Numbered from the stretch's first letter, positions 1-10,035 are shown. The stretch is DNA of 42,654 nt from Gymnopus androsaceus JB14 (GCA_009733575.1 ML769846.1:1-42654); one strand, 5' to 3'. The notes: generated from the letters alone by a model not told the origin. Numbers and translations are program-made.

Positions 1-58
1 TTTATACGGAAAATCTTCTCCCTTCATCACGTAACGGGTTTCGTATTCCCGCCGAGGT

Positions 59-121
59 CTTCCTAGGCATTCGGAATGCCTAGGAAGATATCTTGACGAA
101 TGCGCATTCGTCAAGATATCT
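59..121. repeat. two abutting perfect palindromes
   Basis: Positions 59-87 form CTTCCTAGGCATTC, one central G, then its exact reverse complement. Positions 86-121 form an exact 36-bp palindrome (AGATATCTTGACGAATGC plus its reverse complement). The rightmost arm runs into the integrase-like frame, so that arm is probably the original sequence and the left arm a foldback copy. Confidence 0.9.
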
Positions 122-283
122 CCCATCTTAGGCCTTTCGGAGTGCGAGGTTGGGCTACAATAGTCGATGGAACGCCTGGGAAGTTGGATAGTCGTTCGGT
201 TGAGGGGAGAATGGTTGGTTATGGCGAGAGAGGAGTATACCTGCTCTATCTGCCATCTGGGAAGATTATAACGAGTCGAGACG

Positions 284-2213
284 TTGTTTTCGAAGAGGGT
301 CGTCCTAGTCGTACGCTTGTCACCAGTCGGAGGGGAGGAATACGAGGACGAGACTGTTGACTTACCCCCTGACGCCACCGACGCCACAGTAAACATCGGA
401 GATCAAGACCTCGATCATCCGAAAACTCCGTCTTCCGATCAAACCCTCGGGAACCCTGATCCAGCCCCTCGACGTACTCGAACCAAATTCATACCTGATC
501 CCAGCATCCCTCTTCGTCGTTCTGCCCGACACCAAAACCCAACATCTGAAGCAGAAAACCAACCTCAAGCCAACTTGGCGACCTTGGTCCAGGGATTTGA
601 TGAAGTATCCTTTGATTCGAATTCCGCACTTACCGCTCTAGGAATCCCTCCTGTCCCTAAAAGCTACGCTAAAGCCATGGAGGACCCTGACCGCTGGTCA
701 CCTGCGATCGAAAAGGAGATTCAGCGGATGAGAGAATTCGATGTATTCGGACCCCTCCAGGACCCTCCTCCTAATGCCACGATCCTACGTCCCCTATGGG
801 TCCTCGCTCATAAACTTAACGGAGAAGGAGCTATCATTGAACATAAAGCACGCCTTGTCGTTGACGGACGTACTCAGGAAGAAGGACGCGACTTTTACGC
901 GACCTTCGCAGCCGTACTTCGCTATGAATCCCTCCGCATCCTTATTGCTCTCTGGGTCGTGCTTGGATACCACATCTGGCAAATCGATTTCTCTTCCGCT
1001 TACCTGAATGCCGATCTCGAAGAGGAGCTATACGCCTGGCCTCCTGAAGGATATCCGGGACAGGGGACTGGAAAAGTAATGAGAATTCAGAAATCCATAT
1101 ACGGGATGATGCAGGCTGGACGAAATTGGTGGAGGACTCTCGACGCATCGTACAAGGAGATGGGTTTCAAACGATCTCAGGCAGACAATTGCGTTAGGGT
1201 TAGGACGTCGGGTTCAGGGGAGACGATGACGGGAACATATACCGACGACACGCTTGGGGGATCATTGTCGATTCAGGAGATGGAAAGGGCGAAACAGGAG
1301 ATTGGGGAACGATACCGTATAAAGAACACGGATAGCGTTCAGTTTGCTTTAGGAATGAAGCTTACCCATGACCGAGAACGCGGAACAGCTACCCTTTCTA
1401 TGCCCGCCTACTGGGAAAATCTTCTCGCTAAGCACGGACTTGATTCTTCCAAACCTAAATCGACTCCTCTCCCTCCTGGAACAACACTCTCACTTGATTC
1501 ATCGCCTAAATCCCCCGACGAAATCGAATTCATGCGAGACAAACCCTATCGAGAAATTCTTGGAGCAATTCAATTCGGAGCAGGAGCATGTCGTCCTGAC
1601 ATTGCTCACGCGGTTAATGTTCTGTCTCGATTCGCTCACGACCCTCGAACGAAGCCATTGGAATGCGCTTATCCACCTTATCAAGTATATTGGAGGAACT
1701 CGAGAATACGGAATTACGTTCTCAAGGGACGCCCCGGGAGGAATCACCCCGGTTACCTATGTCGACGCCGACTACGCATCGTGTGTAGATACTCGTCGTT
1801 CTACCTCCGGCGTGCTGACTCTCATAGCAGGGGGTCCGGTCTTTTGGATGTCGAAGAGGCAACCAGTAGTGGCCCTGTCGACCACCGAAGCTGAATATAT
1901 TGCCCTCTCGAAAGGTGTTCAGCAAGCAAAGTAGATACACCAATTCCTCTCTGAAGTCGGACACTCTGTTTCCCTTCCATCCATCATTCGCTGCGACAAC
2001 CAAGGTGCAATCGCTATATCCGAGAACCCCAAATTCCATTCGCGCGTTAAACACATCGACATACGCTATCACTACATTCGAGAAGCCGTTGAACGAGGGG
2101 ATGTCAAAATCGATTACATACCCTCCGAAGATAATCCTGCCGATGTTCTGACGAAGTTCCTGGGCACTACTCTCCACCGCCGCCAGGTTGGACTTATTCG
2201 TCTTACCTTGTGA
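284..2213 (+). pseudogene. copia reverse transcriptase / RNase H polyprotein fragment
   Basis: Reverse transcriptase of the RVT_2 family occupies roughly 640-1670: KARLVV, FYATFAAVLRYESLR, QIDFSSAYLNADL, KSIYGMMQAGRNWW, and the catalytic box as YTDD at about 1240-1251, where YVDD is usual. At about 1660-1680 the frame shifts and RNase H continues in the frame that ends at 1934 (YVDADYASCVDTRRSTSG, STTEAEYIAL). After an in-frame TAG at about 1932 a third segment carries the usual RNase H tail (IRCDNQGAI, RVKHIDIRYHYIRE, PADVLTK) to about 2213. At least two frame changes and one stop interrupt it. Some could be sequencing indels, because short-run indels recur in this window. Confidence 0.88.
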
Positions 2214-2218
2214 TTTTC

Positions 2219-2235
2219 CGAGGGGGCTAGGGGAG
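2219..2235 (+). other. polypurine tract before the 3' LTR
   Basis: A purine-rich run with an internal CT lies immediately 5' of the TGTTGAAG start of the LTR. This is the expected position of the plus-strand primer in LTR elements. Confidence 0.65.
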
Positions 2236-2640
2236 TGTTGAAGATACGTGACGGGTCGGTCAAAGCGTAAGATATTGGTCGAGCCCCACCGGAAATCCCA
2301 ACCTCCGGTTTCCATATACCAAGTTCAGTTTTTCCTTTCTATCTGAATCCATTTTTCATTAGTTTCTTAGTTTCAACTTTCCATATACGTTTTACCTGTT
2401 TAAACTTCTCAACGCTCCTTATTCAAATTTCCTCTCAGTTACATATTACGGTGACCGACTTGCTGCGCAAGATCGGTCGTTACGGACTTTTTACCTATAT
2501 ACAGACTTTAGCTATCCTCTACCCTCAGTCTTTCAACACCTTTATTCGTGTGTCGTCCTGAGGGTAAGCTTATTCGAATACTTCCTGTTTGCATACAAAG
2601 CTAATTACTTAAACTTAGATTTTACTTACTTTGTTCAACA
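2236..2640 (+). repeat. 3' LTR of the copia element
   Basis: It begins TGTTGAA and ends TTCAACA, a 7-bp terminal inverted repeat with TG...CA ends, directly after the polypurine tract. An additional 84 bp (2641-2724) ends in a near copy of the LTR terminus (GATTTTACTTACTTCGTTCAACA, which has one T-to-C difference) and repeats the block CACCTTTATTCGTGTGTCG seen at 2537. The true edge could therefore be 2640 or 2724. The 5' LTR is outside the window, so neither edge can be confirmed by comparison or by a target site duplication. Confidence 0.75.
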
Positions 2641-2726
2641 GGTAGTTATCATTTCTAAATATACGAGTCTTTCGTCACCTTTATTCGTGTGTCGTCCTGA
2701 GGATTTTACTTACTTCGTTCAACAAG

Positions 2727-3335
2727 CTTGATGATCTGAAGGCTGTTCACGAGGCTTGGAGGACAGGGGAGGCGTTTTGGTACAAGATGAGCAATAAGCA
2801 AGTAGCGGCCCACGAGCAAGTAACGGCAGATGATCAACACCAGGGGAAGCAGAGGAAGGAGCGATCGGATAAGGGAGGGGTACATAGGACGTCAACTAAG
2901 CAGAAGAAAGTTGTGGAGGAAGACGATGAAGAGGAGGAGGAACCAAGGCCTAAGAAGAAGGGGTGCACCGCCAAAAAAGTTGTCAAGCAAGTCGTCAGCG
3001 CCTCTGTAGGAAAACCTGGTCCGTCCAAGGGAAAGGAGAAGCAGAAGAGTAGCGGGAGGAAGAGCTTGAAGAAGATAGCAACGAAACTACAAGTAGACGA
3101 TGAAGAGGACATGGAAGACCTGCTCCTTGGTGGTGGTGACCAGCCTTCCCGCTTCGACAACGACTGCGACGATGACAACGACAATGACGACTACGATGAT
3201 GACGGGGGCTTGCTGGACAGGGACGACATAGGAGGGAGTGCCGGGAGCCTTGAAGGTGGAAAGCATCTTGAATGTGCGGATCTCCTTTTTGGCAGTAACG
3301 ATGATGACAGCGATAGCGATAGCGAAGCTGATTGA
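2727..3335 (+). CDS. truncated acidic/basic low-complexity protein, unknown
   Basis: An open frame with Met at 2787 ends in TGA at 3333-3335 (182 aa). I do not recognise the family. It alternates Lys-rich stretches (KKKG, KGKEKQKSSGRKSLKK) with acidic runs (EEDDEEEEE, DDDNDNDDYDDD, SDSDSEAD), the look of a nuclear chromatin- or RNA-associated tail. The frame stays open upstream of that Met to the LTR edge at about 2725 (reading LDDLKAVHEAWRTGEAFWYK), so the Met is probably internal and the retroelement probably removed the 5' part. It could be the C-terminal end of a transposon-borne or host ORF. No intron is needed. Confidence 0.4.
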   Translation, partial: LDDLKAVHEAWRTGEAFWYKMSNKQVAAHEQVTADDQHQGKQRKERSDKGGVHRTSTKQKKVVEEDDEEEEEPRPKKKGCTAKKVVKQVVSASVGKPGPSKGKEKQKSSGRKSLKKIATKLQVDDEEDMEDLLLGGGDQPSRFDNDCDDDNDNDDYDDDGGLLDRDDIGGSAGSLEGGKHLECADLLFGSNDDDSDSDSEAD

Positions 3336-3507
3336 TGAATCGTTCGTCGTTCAACCTTGCTCACTTTGTTTACCCTACATTTCACCCTACATTTCGCTAT
3401 AGAGGGACTACAACATTTACAGTATCAATACTTCACTGTAGCTCTGATCTATAGCTTTTTTGTGCATATTTTAGTGATTTTTTATGTATTATATAGCTGT
3501 ATATACG

Positions 3508-3535
3508 AGCTCATTGTCTCCGGACAATGAGCTCA
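3508..3535. repeat. perfect 12-bp stem hairpin
   Basis: GAGCTCATTGTC, a TCCG loop, then the exact complement GACAATGAGCTC. It sits about 175 bp after the acidic ORF and just before the first copy of the 68-bp repeat. It could be a transcription terminator-like hairpin or a MITE remnant; the sequence does not decide. Confidence 0.7.
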
Positions 3536-3548
3536 ACTGTCACATCAG

Positions 3549-3616
3549 CCGCCTTCGGGAGCGGGAAGGAATATCCGAGCATGTGACATGCGCCCTCAGA
3601 GGACTCGGGCATACCC
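3549..3616 (+). repeat. 68-bp direct repeat, copy 1
   Basis: This matches 4706-4773 with only three substitutions seen by eye. Both contain the core GAGCATGTGACATGCGCCCT followed by a CTCGGGCATACCCG block. No coding frame is shared, so it is a dispersed non-coding repeat. Confidence 0.8.
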
Positions 3617-3628
3617 GTAGGCTCGTGA

Positions 3629-3692
3629 ACCCGCCGTTCTCCGAATTTGCAAAATGACAAATACTTGCTGACCTACGGAAGCAAGTTCGGAG
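3629..3692. repeat. 17-bp imperfect inverted repeat around a 30-nt spacer
   Basis: CCGTTCTCCGAATTTGC is answered downstream by GCAAGTTCGGAGAACGG, its reverse complement with one mismatch. It immediately follows the 68-bp repeat, and may be the end of a small inverted-repeat element. Confidence 0.65.
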
Positions 3693-3904
3693 AACGGCTG
3701 GTACCAAACCTCGATAAAGAACCGAGTCACATTTTGATGTGTTGAACTTAGCGAAATTTTGATTTCTCTCCACCACTACCTCTGCGTGAATGGCTTGTCC
3801 CCGCTCCTCCCGACTGTAAAAAGGTAGGCTAAAAGGTTTCTATGATCATGGTAAGTTCTTACAGGTAAATTCAAGGTAAATGAGTGCTTTCCAACCCAAT
3901 ACTG

Positions 3905-4400
3905 GCGATTTTCGGTGGTGAAGAGCACAATATTCACTCCCATTCAACGTCAAGGTATGTAAGGATTGTTTCAATCCTGGATATAACATTTCTATACTTT
4001 AGTAAGTCTATTCCCTTCATCTTAAGCCTACGGCGCTCATCTTGATGTCACTATCTGCAATTTTCAGTGATCAAGTGAACAATACTGCCTCGCATTCTGG
4101 GCACAGGTCACTATGGCTCACTTTAAGCCGTTTTATGACCTACACGAACTTTTAGCAGTATAGAACGGTCAATTTAAGTCAAGCAGCACCTGCTCCGACT
4201 GCATCATCCTGGATTTTTGGTGATTTCTGAAGCAATATTTTGTTTTGCTCGCTCCAACGCTGAGATTTGATGCTAATTTCGGTTATAGAATACCCTCAAT
4301 ATCTTCCGGATTTACTCCGAGAGACACTTGTCCAGAACTTATATCGACGTCGCCGATTTTGATGTTTTTGGGTCATTTTGAGCAATATCTCATCTTATGC
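3905..4400 (+). repeat. degenerate ~150-bp periodic repeat, about four units
   Basis: A motif resembling ATTTTYGGTGAT followed by GA(G/A)CAATATT recurs near 3908, 4060, 4213 and 4363, a spacing of about 150-153 bp. The sequence between the motifs is poorly conserved. This looks like an old tandem array. Confidence 0.45.
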
Positions 4401-4705
4401 ACGTATTTTCTATTTTATATCTCTATAATACTGATATTCTAACTTTATGCAACACTATAAGTCTAGCCATGATATTTTTATAAGGGTCACAGCTGGGGAC
4501 AGAGTTCCGCAATGAAAATTCGCTTTTCTTGAATCGAAATTTCACTAAGTTAAAGTCACGAAATTGTGACTCTGTTAGTGACGCGGGTTTGTTCCCAGTC
4601 CTTCGGTAGCCACCTCAGCTGTTGACAGCGCATTTCAAATTTATTTGAAATAGGTGGCGACCGAACGGAACTGGCCCCGCGAGTCTAGCATACCCGCACC
4701 TACCC

Positions 4706-4773
4706 CGCCTTCGGGAGTGGGAAGGAATATCGGAGCATGTGACATGCGCCCTCGGAGGACTCGGGCATACCCG
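4706..4773 (+). repeat. 68-bp direct repeat, copy 2
   Basis: The second copy of the block at 3549-3616 in the same orientation. The end of the unit (GGGCATACCCGCACCTACCC) is partly reiterated just outside it on both sides. Confidence 0.8.
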
Positions 4774-5297
4774 CACCTACCCGCACCTCCAGTCTCCTTA
4801 ACCCCTGGGCCTCAGTTTATTGGCTATTATAATTAGTAGACATTTGGTGTATTTCGTTAAATGTACGATCTAGCCCTTAACGCTATGTTTACATAGCAAA
4901 GACACTCCGATCAATCGTATGTATACTTAGCATCATTGGGTAATATCAGGTGAACGATAGATGATGGGCCAGCAACACGGACTCTTTCTTGTCAGGATCA
5001 GGGAACCTTCTCCAATGAATCCTTCAGGTAGTCTGCCAAGACTCCGGTATCTTTTAAGGTCCCCGTCGAGGTAATATGAATGCACTTACCTGCTTTTCAG
5101 GTGCTCGGAAGATGTCCCTGGCGCTCGGAGGAAGAGCCCTCTCTCTTCCGTGCACGAACATATCTGTATGCATCAGCTTTACAATCCTTCCTCGACACTC
5201 GGTTTCCAAGGAACAACACAGGAAGAAAACATCGCCCGTGACCGAACCTGACCTGGGGATTGAGGAGATAGCTCACTATGGTGTGAACTTGGATCTG

Positions 5298-5305
5298 TAT
5301 AAAAT
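5298..5305 (+). promoter_or_regulatory. TATA box of secreted-protein gene 1
   Basis: TATAAAAT in the context GATCTGTATAAAATAGAGCAG, about 100 bp before the ATG. The same element with the same flanks (AGAGCAGTGAGCTGG) precedes the paralogue at 8921, so it is conserved between the two promoters. Confidence 0.65.
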
Positions 5306-5400
5306 AGAGCAGTGAGCTGGTAAATCGTTTCTCTAGGTCATTTCCCCCCCCCCAGTTTAAACGCAATTAGTTTCAAGCTTTCCTTCTGAACCAGCCACCA

Positions 5401-6186
5401 ATGCTCTTTCAAAACATGCTTGTAACTCTTGTTATGGCTGCTTTTGTGATTGCTTCTAGACCTACCAATGTCAGTCATTTGTTCTATTAGTCGTGAATTA
5501 GTTTAATTTACCCAAGGCTTGCACAGCTGGCTCGTGAAGAAACTGCGGCCCTAGACGACGGCCTTTTAACCTTCTGTTTTCCAGAGGGCGACTGCTTCCA
5601 AGCGACCGCTGACCCCGACTCCGGATGCGTCGATCTTCCTCTGTTCAATGAATCTTTCGCGACCGCCTCTCTTTCTGCAACTGGATTGGAATGCATTCTC
5701 TCCCCGTAAGCAGCTCAACGTACTCCGAAAAATTGAAACAAACTGACCCATGTACAGTGCTCGCGGTTGTTCCGGCGGCTCTGGCATCCTGCTACCTGCC
5801 GCTGGTACTGTCGAGTTGAGTACCTTGGGTATAGCCAACGTCGCGTCTTTTATCTGCACCCCGGATGTAGACCTCGTAAACTTGTGCTGGCCTGAAGTCA
5901 CCATGGGCTGCTTCCAAGCGAGTACCATCACCGACGGATGTGCCAATCTTACTCGATTCACTGAAGCTTTTGCGTCCGTGTATTTGACCACCAACGGCAC
6001 TCAGTGCACTTTCTTCCAGTGAGCCTTTTCCAGCCATGAATAATAGATGTAATTTGACACATTTCATACAGGGATCCCGGGTGCGCTGGTGACTCGGGCG
6101 TCGTTACTGATGCCGAAGTTACAATCAACCTGGATACTCTGGGTATAAGCAATGTCGAGTCTATGAATTGCATCAACGACAACTAG
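5401..6186 (+). CDS. small secreted cysteine-rich protein 1 (two-repeat, beta-gamma-crystallin-like pattern)
   Basis: The exons are 5401-5469, 5527-5705, 5758-6018 and 6072-6186, giving 207 aa in a clean frame with GT-AG introns of 57, 52 and 53 nt. Residues 1 to about 19 are a hydrophobic signal peptide (MLFQNMLVTLVMAAFVIAS). The mature part has 12 Cys in two repeats of about 80 residues, each following the scheme C-x-P/E-C-F...GC.(D/N)L..F.E.FA...L...G..C......GC.G.SG......V.L.TLGI.NV.S..C. Sequons NES, NLT and NGT suggest N-glycosylation. The repeat scheme resembles the double Greek-key spacing of beta-gamma crystallins; that is inference and I do not recognise a named family. It could be an effector, a cell-wall-associated or an antimicrobial protein; nothing here decides. 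Confidence 0.8.
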
Positions 6187-6440
6187 TACTTGCACTCAAG
6201 TTGACCGTTACATACCAAGATGAGCCTTTTATTAATATTTTACATGCACCCAATGAACTCCGTGAATCTGGATGTGAGGTACAATTCCGAATCAAAGTTT
6301 GAGCAAGGGAAGACCAGCCAGGGCCCGCGCTACGTGCATGCGGCCATTCAGCTTATGATATTTTTGACATCACCATTTGCACTCCTCTCATTCCACGTCT
6401 GTCTCGTTTTCCTTCCCCGAATTATTGCTTTCCGATGATG

Positions 6441-8704
6441 CAGATGAAGAAATGGTTGATGTTACCGTCAATGTCACCCACTATTCCTTTGTCACAGCAA
6501 TTTCAGCACCTGTTTTATTCCTTTGCTTATTTTTTCCTTTCATTCACGCTGCTCTGATGCAATGGTAGTGTAGTCTAGAATGCAGTCATCGGTTTTACAG
6601 AAGAGCAGACTCGAACCGTACAAATTTCGGTGATAAATTTGTGCAAGGAAACTGAAGATGCACATTATACTGTAACACACACAAGCATTGGAGCGGGAGC
6701 AATCAGCCCCCTCCGAGACCCTGTCAGAAGTTGTGTAAGACAAGTCTTCCGTCCCCGTTTCCAGATAAGAATCTCAGCTCCCGTAGGTATCGGAGGCGGT
6801 GAAAGAAGGTAAGCCTATGGCGAAGTTGGAAGAGGCTGAGAGTCAAGTTGCGTCAAAGACTTACTCTCTTGTGCTCGAGCGAGTATCAGTGCGAGTCTCA
6901 GCTCTAAATTCTCTATCTGAAAATACACCTCAATAGGGCCAGCGGGTGCAGATGCACACATGGTACAGCAGTGGATAGCCAAAGAAGAACCCTGCATCAT
7001 ATAGCTACTCAAGCGAAGCCAGAACACCCCCAACGTTGACGACACCTCCTCCAAGCATTGAGCGTTATCGCAGGCCATGGTTGCCTTGGAATTATCAATG
7101 AACATAGACGAGCTTTAGTCATCTATGCCAGTGTCGGATCTATTTCGAACATCGCGATATAAAAGTGTCGCCAGTACGTCGCTGTGTACTATGAATTGGA
7201 AGAAAGTCGGGAGTTGGCTGGAGAAATGAAATCTATTTTACGAGGCCATCGGAGGAGCATCTCGTTGACTGCCAAGGTAGACGTCCCGAGATTCAATGCG
7301 AAAATGACCGACCGGGGCGCGCGATCCCAGAGGTCAATGGTAGATGGAAGATGGAAGGGAAGGCTAGGCTGGAGCCACGATGCATGACAAAGGCTGGAAG
7401 TCGAGTTGCTGTGGTTGTTGAGAAGGTTGATATGGCTAGGATGGACCGTAGACGATGGAGGAGTCGTGAGGGAGGTGTGGTTTTGAAAGAAAGGTTGGGA
7501 ACGTTTGAAAGATGGTTCATAACTTTGAAGATAAGATAGATATAAAGAAAGAAAGCACCACCGAACGGGTACATGTCAGAGACAAAGACAAGGAGAGAAC
7601 CGAAAGAAAAGACGGAAAAGGCATAATGGGTGTGCCGGCAGTAGCACCTCAGAGTGGCCACAAACGGTGCACGAGCAAAGAAAGACTAAAAAATGGTGGG
7701 GATGCAAACGAGCGCCAAGGGTAGGATGAGGAGGACGGAGTGGGCTAACGATCGCCAAAGAAGACTTCCCAAGTCCCTTCTTCCATTCAACCCCTTTCGT
7801 CTTCCTCCCGTTCACCTCCTTCACTAGCTCTTCCTCCTTCGTCGTCGCAGAAGCAGTCTTTATCGTCGCAGTCCCAAGGCCACTCCAAGTCACGGAGACT
7901 GGAGTGTCGAGTCGGCGGCGGCAGAGGTTGTCTGGATTAGACGGGAGAACCTCGACGCATCGCTTTCGAATTCACAAAAGGAATGAAATGCAAGAGAAAA
8001 TGATCGCATGACTGGGAATCGTCGCAACTCTTATTACAAAGCTATTCAGGACTAAATCTGTTTGGCGGTGTAAAGCTTCTTGAGCGTTAGATATAAGCAA
8101 GTGTCTGTTGAAAAAGTCAAGTTGAGAAGAGCAAGTGAGGCGCTAAATCTTCCCCAATTTCTGAAACGGTCCGCTCATCCGAATCTTAACTACTAAGCTA
8201 CATGACACGATAATTGATTCATCGTTACTGCAACAAACTCAGCCCTTGTCAGCCTAAATCTACGTTTCTGGATAGGGCGTTACTGTGTCTTCGGGCAATA
8301 GAGTAGTATGTGCTCTCTAAATTTCATTATCTTTGTCTCGGTCTGAATTTGTTTTGCACGGTTTCTGAAATCTGGTGTCGGCGAAGCAGCATGCTCATCT
8401 AACCTGACTCTTTCACGAATAGAACGAGATCTTATCGCAGCGTTGGCTCAAGGAAGCCTTTACTGTTTCCAGTTCGTAAAATCGACTTTGACCTCCGAAA
8501 AGTTTCGACTTTCTTTCATTTTCTCTTTCTTCTCGTTGAGTCTCTGGTGTAGGAAATAATCCGAGTGCATATGCTATCGGTATTCAAGTGCGTACCATAT
8601 ACGCTGACGATGCGGAGCATTTTACGGCGTTTGGTCTGGCGAAGGTTGGGTGAACAGGGAATCTTCCTCCTCGTCCGGTGGTGCGGTGGAACACCCAAAG
8701 ACCA
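6441..8704. other. intergenic stretch between the secreted-protein paralogues
   Basis: I find no gene I can support. Several frames of 60-120 codons are open (for example - strand 6815-7105 and 7576-7893), but none shows a recognisable motif, intron support or a paralogue. About 7180-7720 is purine-rich on the + strand (many GGA, GAA and AGG triplets) and about 7750-7870 is pyrimidine-rich; this looks compositional. Confidence 0.5.
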
Positions 8705-8920
8705 CCGTTAAGGTTCCGGTATCTTTTAAGGACCCCGTAAGGTGATATGAAGGCACCTATCTTGCACCTACCTGGTTTTCAGGTGCTTGGAAGATGTCCC
8801 AAGTTCCCGCTGCAAGGAACAACACAGGAACAACACAGGAACGATTGATCGAGCAATACCATCCCATGACCGAAGCTGTAGACAGAGGAGTTCATCATGA
8901 TGCGAACTTGGATCTGAAAG

Positions 8921-8928
8921 TATAAAAC
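8921..8928 (+). promoter_or_regulatory. TATA box of secreted-protein gene 2
   Basis: TATAAAAC in the same flanking context as in copy 1 (AGAGCAGTGAGCTGG follows), 93 bp upstream of the ATG. Confidence 0.65.
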
Positions 8929-9020
8929 AGAGCAGTGAGCTGGCGGATTGTTTCCCTAGGTCACTTTCCTCTTCAGTTCAAACACAACTAGTTTCGAGCT
9001 TTCCTTCTGAACTAGCCCTG

Positions 9021-9815
9021 ATGCTCTTTCAAAACATGCTTGTAACTCTTGTTATGGCTGCTTTTGCGAATGCTGCGAGACCTACCAATGTCAGTCATTC
9101 TGTTTTATTGGTCGTGAATTAGGTTAATTTACCCCAAGCTTGCACAGTCGGCTCGTTTTCCGGCCCCAGTTGACGGCCTTTTAACCCTCTGTTTTTCAGA
9201 GGACGACTGCTTACCAGCGATCGCTGTCGATGACGGGGTTGACGGCGGATGCCACGATCTTCCTTCGTTCAATGAATCTTTCGCATCCGCCTCTCTTTCC
9301 GCTACCGGATTGGAATGCATTCTCTCCCCGTAAGCCTTAATGTATACTCCGACACACCTGAAACAAACTGAACCATGTACAGAGAGAGCGGCTGTCTCGG
9401 TGGCTTTGCCGTTCTGCTAGCTACCGCGGGTACTGTTGAGATAAGTGCCTTGGGAATAATCAACGTCGCATCTTATCTCTGCACCTCGGATGTAGACGTC
9501 GTAGACTTTTGCTGGCCTGAAGTCACCATGGGCTGCTTCCAATCGAGTACCATCACCAACGGATGTGCCAATCTTACTCGATTCACTGAAGCTTTTGCGT
9601 CCGTGCTTTTGACCACCAATGGCACTCAGTGCACTTTCTTCCAGTGAGCCTTTTCTATCATGAATAACCTCAAGAAAGATACGATTTAACTCATTTACAG
9701 AGATCCCGGATGCGCTGGTCCTTCGGGCCTCGTTACCGAAGCCTCGGTTACAATCGACCTGGGCACTCTGGATATGAGCAATGTCATGTCTATGAATTGC
9801 ACCAACAACAACTAG
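9021..9815 (+). CDS. small secreted cysteine-rich protein 2, paralogue of protein 1
   Basis: The exons are 9021-9089, 9148-9329, 9383-9643 and 9701-9815, giving 208 aa. Intron positions and phases are identical to gene 1. The signal peptide is MLFQNMLVTLVMAAFANAA. All 12 Cys and both internal repeats are kept. The first repeat has the most replacements (EDDCLPAIAVDDGVDGGC against EGDCFQATADPDSGC, a one-codon insertion), while the second is nearly unchanged. Divergence falls mostly in the exposed stretch after the signal peptide, as often seen in secreted proteins under diversifying pressure, but I could not compute substitution rates. Function unknown, as for gene 1. Confidence 0.8.
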
Positions 9816-10035
9816 TACTTGCACTCAAGTTAACCGTTACATACCGAAATGAGCCTTTTATTATTATTTTACATGCACCCAATGAATATCCGTTACTCTG
9901 GGTGGAAAGAGGTACAATTAAGTTGGAGCAAGGGGAAGGAAGGAAGGGTATTGAAGGACCAGCCAGGGCTCATGCTAATGCGGCCATTCGGGCTTTGATA
10001 TTTTTTGTCTTCACCATGAAACCGTTTCGTTCCTT

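Larger units (their letters stand above)
1..2724 (+). mobile_element. Ty1/copia-type LTR retrotransposon, 3' part, degenerate
   Basis: This is the 3' part of a Pseudoviridae-like (copia) element. In order I read the end of the integrase region (HLRPFG, GKLD.RSVEG, LPSGKVITSRDV-like block at about 115-290), the reverse transcriptase, RNase H, a polypurine tract and the 3' LTR. The 5' LTR, gag, protease and most of integrase lie outside the window or are lost. The polyprotein is spread over several frames with stops, so it looks non-autonomous. The group order (integrase before reverse transcriptase) is what separates copia from gypsy elements. Confidence 0.9.
3336..5039. other. gene-poor stretch with hairpins and dispersed repeats
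   Basis: I see no supportable gene here. The stretch holds two hairpins (3508-3535 and about 3629-3692), a 68-bp direct repeat (3549-3616 and 4706-4773) and a degenerate 150-bp periodic repeat (about 3905-4400), each listed separately. The remainder is AT-rich and unremarkable. Confidence 0.6.
5040..6440 (+). repeat. segmental duplication, copy 1 (secreted-protein gene plus flanks)
   Basis: This segment aligns by eye with about 8705-10035: shared promoter DNA (CCGGTATCTTTTAAGG..., TATA box), four exons, three introns and a 3' flank (GAGCCTTTTATTA..TTTTACATGCACCCAATGAA). The distance between copies is about 3.65 kb. Promoters and introns are shared as well as exons, so this is a DNA-level tandem duplication. 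Confidence 0.85.
8705..10035 (+). repeat. segmental duplication, copy 2
   Basis: The counterpart of 5040-6440. Conserved blocks run from TTCCGGTATCTTTTAAGG at about 8713 to the 3' block GCGGCCATTCGGGCTTTGATA at about 9980. Copy 2 contains an extra AACAACACAGGAACAACACAGGAACG-type short tandem duplication at about 8815-8840. Confidence 0.85.

Noticed and set aside
6600..6640. Possible tRNA B box (GGTTCGAGTCT) on the - strand
   Set aside because: No A box at suitable distance and no cloverleaf or acceptor stem can be drawn around it.
7180..7720. Purine-rich stretch with open frames of about 60-70 codons
   Set aside because: Composition explains the open frames; the proteins are Lys/Arg/Glu-rich without motifs, and no intron structure joins them.
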